Origin: Aquincola tertiaricarbonis
GTDB lineage: Bacteria > Pseudomonadota > Gammaproteobacteria > Burkholderiales > Burkholderiaceae_C
DNA length: 64,000 nucleotides
Direction of reading: 5' to 3'
NCBI RefSeq assembly: GCF_023573145.1
Contig: NZ_CP097636.1
Location: 2,108,001 to 2,172,000 of the forward strand
A program made the position numbers and the translations under genes. Each line of letters begins with the position of its first letter. Position 1 is the first letter of the stretch. Of the stretch, positions 55,901 through 64,000 are shown piece by piece. A model generated the notes under the pieces. The model made no database searches. It was not told the origin of the DNA and was given only the letters and a program-made list of their open reading frames with translations.

Positions 55901-56791
55901 TCAGCGGCCGCCGGCCGGGGCGGCGCCGCCGCCGTTACGCATGGTCTTGAAGAACTCGCTGTTGGGGTCCACCACCATCACGTCGCTCTTGTTGCGGAAG
56001 CTGGCGCGGTAGGCCTCGAGGCTGCGGTAGAACTGGGCGAACTGCGGGTCGCGGCCGAAGGCGTCGGCGTACAGCGCCGAGGCCTGGGCATCGCCCTCAC
56101 CCTTGATCTTCTGCGCGTCGCGGTAGGCCTCGGCGATGATCACCTCGCGCTGGCGGTCGGCGTCGGCGCGGATCTTCTCGCCGTCGGCGGCGCCCTGCGA
56201 ACGCAGTTCGTTGGCCACCTGCTTGCGCTCGGACTCCATGCGGCGGTAGACGGCGTCGGTGATGTCGGCCACGAAGTCCACGCGCTTGACTCGCACGTCG
56301 ACGATCTCGATGCCGAAGGCCTTGCTCTCGTCGGCCAGGCGCTCACGCACGGCCTGCATCACCTGCTCACGCTCGGTGGCCAGCACGCCGCGCACGGTGC
56401 GCCGCGTCACCACCTCGTTGAAGGCGGCCTGGACCACCGGCGCCAGCCGGCTTTCCAGGTTGCGGATGTCGACGCCGCTGTTGCGGATGAACTGGCGCGG
56501 CTCGACGATGCGCCACTTGACCAGCCAGTCGATCACCACGCTCTTTTTCTCGGCGGTGAAGATGGGGCGGGTTTCAGGGCTGTCCAGCGTCTGCACGCGC
56601 TTGTCCAGGAACACGACGTTCTGGAACGGCGGCGGCAGCTTGAACTTCAGGCCGGGCTCGGTGATGACTTCCTTGATCTCACCCAGCGCATACACCACCG
56701 CCACCTGGCGCTGGTCGACGATGAAGAGCGTGGAGCTGGCGAGCATCAGCAGGATCAGCGCGCCGGCGACGATGGCTCCGATACGGTTCAT
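55901..56791 (-). CDS. hflC: FtsH protease modulator HflC
   Basis: SPFH/band-7 membrane protein, 296 residues. One N-terminal TM (about 5-24) anchors it with most of the protein in the periplasm; it forms a large cage with HflK around FtsH. Motifs: STLFIVDQRQVAVVYALGEI, VVIDWLVKWRIVEPRQFI and a long charged helix (about 185-235). It lies 18 bp after hflK. Confidence 0.95.
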   Translation of the reverse strand: MNRIGAIVAGALILLMLASSTLFIVDQRQVAVVYALGEIKEVITEPGLKFKLPPPFQNVVFLDKRVQTLDSPETRPIFTAEKKSVVIDWLVKWRIVEPRQFIRNSGVDIRNLESRLAPVVQAAFNEVVTRRTVRGVLATEREQVMQAVRERLADESKAFGIEIVDVRVKRVDFVADITDAVYRRMESERKQVANELRSQGAADGEKIRADADRQREVIIAEAYRDAQKIKGEGDAQASALYADAFGRDPQFAQFYRSLEAYRASFRNKSDVMVVDPNSEFFKTMRNGGGAAPAGGR

Positions 56792-56809
56792 TCTTGTTCT
56801 CTCCTGCGC

Positions 56810-58155
56810 TCAGCGGACTTCACGGTCACGGCCGCGCTGGTTCTCGCGCGAGCGCGAATCCACGGTCGAAGGGCCGCTCGGCACGCCGTCCATCGGCGTG
56901 CTGGGCGTGGCCACGCCGGTGGCGGGGGCCGACGAGGCCGGCGTGGCGGTGCCGGTCTGCTGCAGCAGCTTGTCCAACGGCAGGTACAGCAGGTTGGAGC
57001 CGTTGCGGCTGTCCACCATCACCTTGGTGACGTTGCTGTAAACCTGCTGCATGGTCTCGAGGTACAGGCGGTCGCGGGTGACGGCCGGCGCCTTCTGGTA
57101 CTCGGCCAGCACCGAGCGGAAGCGCTGCGCATCACCTTCGCCCTGCGCGGTGACGCGGGCCTTGTAGCCTTCGGCTTCTTCGCGCAGGCGCGCGGCCGTA
57201 CCTTGCGCCTTCGGAATCACGTCGCTGGCGTAGGCCTGGCCTTCGTTCTTGAAGCGGTCGCGGTCGGCACCGGCCTTCACCGCGTCGTTGAACGCGGCCT
57301 GCACCTGCTCGGGCACCTGCACGTTCTGCACGTTGACGTTGGCCACGATGATGCCGGCTTTCAGCCGGTCGAGCTGGACCTGCACCGACTTGGCCAGATC
57401 CGTCGCGATGGCGTCGCGCTGCTCGTACAGCACCTGGTCGATGCGGCTGCGGCCGACGATCTCGCGCACGGCGGATTCGGCGGCCTGCACCACCGCTTCG
57501 TCGGGGTTGCGGTTCTCGAACAGGAATTCGCGCGCGTCCTTCAGGCGGTACTGCACCGTGAAGCGGATGTCGACGATGTTCTCGTCTTCGGTGAGCATCG
57601 ACGAGTCGCGCAGGCCGGTGGCCTGCACCACGCTGTTGCGGCCCACTTCCACCGAGCGCAGCTGGGTGACGGGCACCGTCTCATGCGCCTGGAACGGGTA
57701 CGGGAAGCGCCACTGGAAGCCGGCTTCCGCGGTGTAGGCATAGCGGCCGAACGAGGTGACCACCGCCTGGTGGCCTTCCTGCACGATGAAGAAGCCGCTG
57801 GCCAGCCACACCAGCACCACCACCACGCCGATCAGGCCGACGCCGATGCCGGCGCTCTTCATGTCGGGGCGGAACTGCGGACCACCGCCGTCGCCACCCG
57901 GGCCGCGGTTGCCACCGTTGTTGCCGCCGCCGGCGGGCTTGCCGCCCAGCAGGCCGCTGAGCTTGCGGTTGAAGTCGCGCCAGAGTTCGTCGAGGTCGGG
58001 CGGGCCGTCGTTGCGGCCGTTGTTGAGCACCAGCGTGTCACTGCCGGGGCCGCGTCGCCGCGGCCAGGCGGATCGAACCAGGCCGGCCAGGAGCGCACGG
58101 CTGGCCTGGGCCACGGCCGACAGGCTGGAACGCTCGGGGAACGAATGGCGCATGT

Positions 58156-58159
<4 letters not shown>
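56810..58159 (-). CDS. hflK: FtsH protease modulator HflK
   Basis: Partner of HflC, 449 residues. The N-terminal cytosolic part has a Gly/Asn/Pro-rich stretch (about 75-95) before one TM (about 103-123, VVLVWLASGFFIVQEG). The SPFH domain and long helix follow. The C-terminus is Ser/Thr/Pro-rich and ends with charged residues. The start overlaps hflX by 4 bp. Confidence 0.95.
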
Positions 58160-59415
<1,256 letters not shown>

Positions 59416-59438
59416 GGCAGGAGGTGCCAGCTCGGCCG

Positions 59439-59681
59439 TCAGGCCGCGTCACCGGGTTCTTGCGCGTGGAAATTGACCGCGCGACCCGGAACCACCGTGG
59501 AAATGGCGTGCTTGTAGACCATCTGGGTCACGGTGTTGCGCAGCAGGACGACGTACTGGTCGAAGGATTCGATATGGCCCTGCAGCTTGATGCCATTGAC
59601 CAGATAGATCGACACCGGAACATGTTCCTTGCGCAGCAGGTTCAGAAATGGGTCTTGTAGCAATTGCCCTTTATTACTCAC
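59439..59681 (-). CDS. hfq: RNA chaperone Hfq
   Basis: Hfq, 80 residues, Sm-like hexamer that pairs small RNAs with mRNAs. Sm1 ([40 protein letters not shown]) and Sm2 ([11 protein letters not shown]) are complete. The start is GTG at 59681 (family N-terminus (M)SNKGQLLQ), with GGAGAA five bases ahead. The short C-terminal tail is typical of beta-proteobacteria. Confidence 0.97.
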   Translation of the reverse strand: MSNKGQLLQDPFLNLLRKEHVPVSIYLVNGIKLQGHIESFDQYVVLLRNTVTQMVYKHAISTVVPGRAVNFHAQEPGDAA

Positions 59682-59780
59682 GACATTCTCCGTGTCTGTT
59701 TCAGATGCCTGCCACGTTAGCACAGGGTTGCCCCTAGTGGCAGGCTGGCGGCGGGACAACCTTTCCCGCCGCAGATGCCC

Positions 59781-61121
59781 TTAGGAGGCCTTGTCGTCGA
59801 AAGGGTTCCGCGACGATTTCATTTCTATCCGCAAAGGCGTGCCAGTGAGCTTGAAATGATCGCGGATGCGACCTTCCAGGAAGCGTTTGTAGGCGTCGGT
59901 GACGTGTTCCAGCGAATTTCCGTGGACGACCACCACCGGGGGATTCATGCCACCCTGGTGGGCATATCGCAGCTTGGGCCGGAAATGGCCGGCGCGCTTG
60001 GGCGCCTGGTGCTCCACCGCCTCGTGCACCAGCCGGGTGAGCACCGGCGTGGTCATCTTGACGGTGGCCGAGGCATGGGCGTCGCCGATGGTCTTCCACA
60101 GCGGGCCCAGGCCCTGACGCTTGAGCGCCGAGATGTTGACGATGGGCGCGAACTTCAGGAAGGCCAGGCGGCTGGCGATCGAGCGCTCCAGCATCTCGCG
60201 CTGGTAGCTGTCGACCGCATCCCACTTGTTGACGGCCAGCACCACCGCTCGGCCGGCGTCCAGGATGTAGCCGGCGATGTGCGCGTCCTGCTCGCTCACG
60301 CCCTGGGTGGCGTCCAGCAGCAGCACCACCACGTTGGCATGGTCGATGGCCTGCAGCGTCTTGACCACCGAGAACTTCTCGATCGCCTCGAACACCTTGC
60401 CCTTGCGGCGCAGGCCGGCGGTGTCGATCAGCTCGAAGCGCTTGCCGTTGCGCTCGAAGGGCACGTGGATGGCGTCGCGCGTGGTGCCCGGCATGTCGAA
60501 GGCGATCAGCCGCTCTTCGCCCAGCCAGGTGTTGATCAGCGTGCTCTTGCCCACATTGGGGCGGCCGGCCACGGCCAGGCGGATCGGGCGGTCTTCGCCG
60601 TCGGCGTCTTCGTCCTCGTCCTCGGGCCAGGTGAAGCTCTCGAGCACCGCCTCCACCAGGCTGCGGATGCCCTGCCCGTGCGCAGCGCTGATCGGGTGCG
60701 GCTCGCCCATGCCCAGCTCGAAGAACTCGGCCAGCATCGGCGATTCGGCCATGCCTTCGGCCTTGTTCACCGCGATGAACACGCGCTTGTTGGCCGCGCG
60801 CAGGTAGCGGGCGATGTCCGCGTCCTGGCCCGACAGGCCCGAGCGGATGTCCAGCACGAAGATGACGGCATCGGCCTCGGCCACCGCCTGCTTGGTCTGC
60901 TTGGCCATCTCGGCCACCACGCCGGTGGGCTTGTCGGGCTCGAAGCCGCCGGTGTCGATGACGATGAACTCGCGGCTGCCCAGCCGCGCGTCGCCGTAGT
61001 GGCGGTCGCGCGTCAGGCCGGCAAAGTCCGCGACGATGGCGTCGCGGCTCTTGGTGATGCGGTTGAAGAGCGTGCTCTTGCCGACATTGGGGCGGCCCAC
61101 CAGGGCCACGACCGGTTTCAT
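59781..61121 (-). CDS. der: Ribosome assembly GTPase Der
   Basis: EngA/Der, 446 residues, with two tandem GTPase domains. P-loops are [14 protein letters not shown] (residues about 7-20) and [14 protein letters not shown] (about 190-203). The KH-like C-terminal domain ends NPFDDKAS. It assists 50S assembly. The ATG at 61121 is the family start ([12 protein letters not shown]). It lies 19 bp after bamB. Confidence 0.98.
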   Translation of the reverse strand: MKPVVALVGRPNVGKSTLFNRITKSRDAIVADFAGLTRDRHYGDARLGSREFIVIDTGGFEPDKPTGVVAEMAKQTKQAVAEADAVIFVLDIRSGLSGQDADIARYLRAANKRVFIAVNKAEGMAESPMLAEFFELGMGEPHPISAAHGQGIRSLVEAVLESFTWPEDEDEDADGEDRPIRLAVAGRPNVGKSTLINTWLGEERLIAFDMPGTTRDAIHVPFERNGKRFELIDTAGLRRKGKVFEAIEKFSVVKTLQAIDHANVVVLLLDATQGVSEQDAHIAGYILDAGRAVVLAVNKWDAVDSYQREMLERSIASRLAFLKFAPIVNISALKRQGLGPLWKTIGDAHASATVKMTTPVLTRLVHEAVEHQAPKRAGHFRPKLRYAHQGGMNPPVVVVHGNSLEHVTDAYKRFLEGRIRDHFKLTGTPLRIEMKSSRNPFDDKAS

Positions 61122-61140
61122 GTGTGCTGCCTGTTCGCTG

Positions 61141-62271
61141 TCATTCCGGGCGGAACGCGAACACGCCGCCATTGCGGGTGGTCACGATCACGGTATTGCC
61201 CCACCGCACCGGCGCGCCCACCACGGCCGAGCCGTCGGTGGGCAGGCGCAGCAGGGTGTTGCCGTTGGCGCGGTCGAGGAAGTGCACCTGGCCTTCGGCA
61301 TCGCCGAAGATCACGGTGCGGCCCACGACCAGCGCGCCGCTGAGCTGGCGGTACAGCAGCCGCTCGCTGGTCCAGGCCACGTCGCCGTTGGCCGAGCGCC
61401 AGGCGGTGATGCGGTCGCTGGCGTCGGCACCGACGACCAGTTCGTCGTCGCCGCCCACGGCCTGCACGCCGCCCACGTTCTTGCTCCACTGCAGCGTGCC
61501 GCGCTCGGCGTTCACGCAGCCGGCGGCCGACTGGAAGGCGCGCATGCAGACGGTGTCGCCCAGGCGCACCGGCGGGCCGATGACGTCGGCCAGGCGCTCC
61601 ACCTCGTTGGTGCCGCGCGGCGTGGCCACGGCCACGTCCCAGCGGGTGCTGCCGCGCAGCGGATCGAGGCCCACCAGGCGCGGGCCCTGCCCCACCAGCA
61701 GCGTGTCCTTGAAGGCGGACAGCACGCTGGCCTGCGACAGCGTCAGCGCATCACCCGGGCGCTGGAAGCGCCACAGCGGCTTGCCGTCCAGCGCGTCGAA
61801 GGCGTTGACGATGCGGTCCACGCCCATCACGAACACGCGCTCGCCGGCCACCAGCGGCGGCGTGGCCACGCGGGCATTGAGCCGGGTGCGCCACTTGGGC
61901 GCGCCGCGCTCCAGCACCACCAGTTCGTTGTCGCGGGTGACGACGGCGGCCATGCGGCCATCGGTGCCGACGCCGGCCACGATGGGCGCGCCGACATTGC
62001 CGCGCCACAGCTCGGCGCCGGTGTCGGCCTGCAGGGCCACCACGGTGCCGTTGCCCGAGGCCAGGGTGATCTCACCCTCACGCACCGTGGGCACCAGCGG
62101 GAAGTCCAGCTTGTCCAGCCGCACGCTCCACACCTGGCGGCCGGCGATCTGCGGCGTGTAGCTTTCCAGCGCGGTGGGCTTGGGCTTGTCGGTGGAGGAG
62201 CAACCGGCGGCGAGCGCCGCCACCAGGGCCAGGGCGCCGAAACGCAGCAGGGAAGAACGCTTGTCCATCAC
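61141..62271 (-). CDS. bamB: Outer-membrane assembly lipoprotein BamB
   Basis: A 376-residue eight-bladed PQQ-type beta-propeller and BAM-complex lipoprotein. The signal peptide ends with lipobox AAGCSS (Cys near residue 24). Repeats with [26 protein letters not shown] and similar fill the body. The start overlaps yfgM by 4 bp. Confidence 0.94.
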   Translation of the reverse strand: MMDKRSSLLRFGALALVAALAAGCSSTDKPKPTALESYTPQIAGRQVWSVRLDKLDFPLVPTVREGEITLASGNGTVVALQADTGAELWRGNVGAPIVAGVGTDGRMAAVVTRDNELVVLERGAPKWRTRLNARVATPPLVAGERVFVMGVDRIVNAFDALDGKPLWRFQRPGDALTLSQASVLSAFKDTLLVGQGPRLVGLDPLRGSTRWDVAVATPRGTNEVERLADVIGPPVRLGDTVCMRAFQSAAGCVNAERGTLQWSKNVGGVQAVGGDDELVVGADASDRITAWRSANGDVAWTSERLLYRQLSGALVVGRTVIFGDAEGQVHFLDRANGNTLLRLPTDGSAVVGAPVRWGNTVIVTTRNGGVFAFRPE

Positions 62272-62930
62272 TTGGCCACCTCGCTGGCCGCGGGCGCGGC
62301 GCCCAGGGCGGTGAGCTTGGCTTCCACCAGCTGGCGGTACTCGAGCTTGCTGTCCATGTCCTTCCAGGCGGTCTGGTAGGCGGCCTTGGCCTCGTCCTTC
62401 TTGCCTTGCGCCATCAGCACGTCGCCGCGGCGGTCGGCCACCAGCGCCTCGAAGCCGGCGGCCTTGGCGCCGTCCAGCTGGCGCAGCGCGTCGTCGTACT
62501 GCTTCTTGTCCAGCAGGATGCCGGCCAACCGCAGCCTGGCCACGGTGCGGTACTCGTCTTCGCTGGCGTTGTCGGCCACCCAGCCCAGCGTGGCGGCGGC
62601 TTCATCGGCCTGGCCTTTGCCGTACTGGGCCTGCGCGGCCAGCAGGCCGCCCTGGCCGGCGTAGGCGGTGCGCGGGTAGTTGCTCTTCAAGTCGCCGAAC
62701 ACCTGCGTCACGCGGGCGGCATCGCCCGAGCGGGCGGCGCTGTCCAGCGCATCGAACATCGCCGCGGCCTTGGTGCCCTGGTTGCGCTGCCAGTAGTTCC
62801 AGCCGGTCCAGGCGGCGTAGGCGCCCAGGGCCAGCACCAGCACCCAGGTGATCAGGTTGCCGTACTTGTTCCAGAACGCCTTCAGCTCGTCGAGCTGTTC
62901 CTGCTCTTGCAGGTCGAGTTGGGTTGCCAT
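62268..62930 (-). CDS. yfgM: YfgM-family TPR membrane protein
   Basis: A 220-residue ancillary SecYEG translocon protein. An N-terminal cytosolic segment precedes one TM (about 26-45, GNLITWVLVLALGAYAAWTG); the periplasmic part is TPR-like (about 50-205). It sits between hisS and bamB as usual. Confidence 0.92.
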   Translation of the reverse strand: MATQLDLQEQEQLDELKAFWNKYGNLITWVLVLALGAYAAWTGWNYWQRNQGTKAAAMFDALDSAARSGDAARVTQVFGDLKSNYPRTAYAGQGGLLAAQAQYGKGQADEAAATLGWVADNASEDEYRTVARLRLAGILLDKKQYDDALRQLDGAKAAGFEALVADRRGDVLMAQGKKDEAKAAYQTAWKDMDSKLEYRQLVEAKLTALGAAPAASEVAK

Positions 62931-62971
62931 GCTTGTCTTCTTCTAGCCGCCCGTGGGCGGAGGAGGCGGGA

Positions 62972-64000
62972 TTATGCGTTGCGCAGTTGCGCGGCCCAGG
63001 CGGCCACGTCGGCCAGCGGCTGCAACGACTGCGCGGCCTGCGCATCGCGCAGCGGCTTGACGGCCACCTCGCCACGCGCCAGCTCGTCGTCGCCGAAGAT
63101 CAGCGCGTAGCGCGCGCCGCTGGCATCGGCCCGCTTGAACTGCGACTTCATGCTGCCCTGCCCTTCGGTGTTGCCGGCATGCATGACCACCGCCACGCCG
63201 GCAGCGCGCAGCGCCTCCAGCACCGGCATCACGCGCGGCAGGCTGGCGGCCGAGGGCACCACCGCATAGGCATCGGGCGCCGCGGCCGGCACCGGCGCCT
63301 GCGCGGCTTCCAGCAGCAGCATCAGCCGTTCCAGGCCCAGGCCCCAGCCCACGCCCGGCGAAGGCTTGCCGCCCAGCTGCTCGATCAGCCCGTCGTAGCG
63401 GCCGCCGCCGCACACCGTGCCCTGGGCGCCCAGCTTGTCGGTCACCCACTCGAACACGGTGAGGTTGTAGTAGTCCATGCCGCGCACCAGGCGCGGGTTG
63501 ACGCGGTAGGCCAGGCCTGCCGCATCCAGCACCGCCTTGACGCCGTTGAAGTGCGCCAGCGAAGCCTCACCCAGGAAGTCGATCAGCTGGGGCGCGGCCT
63601 CCACCACCGGCTGCATCGCCGGGTTCTTGGTGTCCAGCACCCGCAGCGGGTTGCTGTGCAGGCGGCGCTTCGCATCTTCGTCCAGCACGTCGGCATGCGC
63701 CTCCAGGTGGCGGATCAGCGCCTCGCGGTGGGCGCGGCGCTCGTCGGGCTGGCCCAGGCTGTTGATCTCCAGCGACAGGTCGCGGCCTTCCACCAACCCC
63801 AGCTCGCGCCACAGCGCGCGCAGCAGCAGGATGATCTCGGCATCGACGTCGGGGCCGGGAAAGCCCAGCACTTCCACACCCGCCTGATGGAACTGGCGGT
63901 AGCGGCCCTTCTGCGGCCGCTCGTGGCGGAACATCGGGCCGATGTAGAAGAGGCGCCGGCCGCCTTCACGCAGGAAGCTGTGCTCGTTCATCGCCCGCAC
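62972..64000 (-). CDS. hisS: Histidyl-tRNA synthetase, N-terminus beyond window
   Basis: The last 342 residues or so of class II HisRS; the gene's 5' end lies to the right of the window. Motif 2 is [24 protein letters not shown]. The histidine-specific [15 protein letters not shown] and CGGGRYDGL and motif 3 [11 protein letters not shown] are present, with the anticodon-binding domain at the end. It is the first visible gene of the hisS-yfgM-bamB-der-hfq block. hisZ, its catalytically dead relative, lies 7 kb downstream. Confidence 0.97.
   Translation of the reverse strand: MRAMNEHSFLREGGRRLFYIGPMFRHERPQKGRYRQFHQAGVEVLGFPGPDVDAEIILLLRALWRELGLVEGRDLSLEINSLGQPDERRAHREALIRHLEAHADVLDEDAKRRLHSNPLRVLDTKNPAMQPVVEAAPQLIDFLGEASLAHFNGVKAVLDAAGLAYRVNPRLVRGMDYYNLTVFEWVTDKLGAQGTVCGGGRYDGLIEQLGGKPSPGVGWGLGLERLMLLLEAAQAPVPAAAPDAYAVVPSAASLPRVMPVLEALRAAGVAVVMHAGNTEGQGSMKSQFKRADASGARYALIFGDDELARGEVAVKPLRDAQAAQSLQPLADVAAWAAQLRNA

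Overview
The window is about 64 kb of a high-GC chromosome, densely coded, with almost no mobile DNA. Gene content and order point to a betaproteobacterium of the order Burkholderiales, possibly the Rubrivivax/Leptothrix/Ideonella/Roseateles neighbourhood (inference; no 16S gene is present). The main indications are the order hisS-yfgM-bamB-der-hfq-hflX-hflK-hflC-hisZ-purA, a priB gene inside the rpsF-rpsR-rplI operon, Bug/Tct-type tripartite tricarboxylate transport, and a lipid A and outer-membrane gene set.

Layout. 1-6.1 kb (+): end of a GGDEF-EAL protein, then dnaG and rpoD with a strong terminator. 6.1-11.2 kb (+): a class III nucleotidyl cyclase with an FHA domain, a multi-PAS hybrid histidine kinase, and ferrochelatase hemH, ending in a bidirectional terminator. 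11.2-16.4 kb: the tctC-tctB-tctA uptake operon (-), divergent from its probable two-component regulators tctD-tctE (+). 16.4-21.8 kb (+): Hsp15-like hslR, then grpE, dnaK and dnaJ, with sigma-32-type promoters before grpE and dnaK, then a GH19-type lytic enzyme. 21.8-26.1 kb (-): a radical SAM protein whose promoter lies in a perfect LexA box, then dnaB, rplI, rpsR, priB and rpsF. 26.2-31.9 kb: a sodium/solute symporter and ppsA (-), with ppsR divergent (+). 31.9-46.8 kb (-): one large conserved block read in the order rpsB, tsf, pyrH, frr, uppS, cdsA, dxr, rseP, bamA, skp, lpxD, fabZ, lpxA, lpxB, rnhB, trmH-type methylase. 47.2-50 kb (+): a DadA-like oxidase and the bifunctional NAD(P)HX repair enzyme. 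50-64 kb: rnr (-), tRNA-Leu(CAG) (+), then a minus-strand block from hisS (cut by the right edge) through yfgM, bamB, der, hfq, hflX, hflK, hflC, hisZ and purA to a phosphoribosyltransferase.

How it fits together. Most of the window is core replication, transcription, translation, envelope and stress machinery. The accessory parts are the signalling pair behind rpoD, the tct uptake system, the gluconeogenic ppsA/ppsR/symporter group, the GH19 enzyme and the SOS-linked radical SAM gene.

I found no convincing wholly new system. The best leads are the LexA-box and possibly leaderless radical SAM gene, the cyclase-FHA/hybrid-kinase pair, a perfect DnaA 9-mer lying on the dnaK heat-shock promoter, and a signal-less GH19 enzyme next to the chaperone operon. 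No CRISPR array, IS element, prophage or integron was seen. Functions rest on motif recognition by eye; no database search was run.
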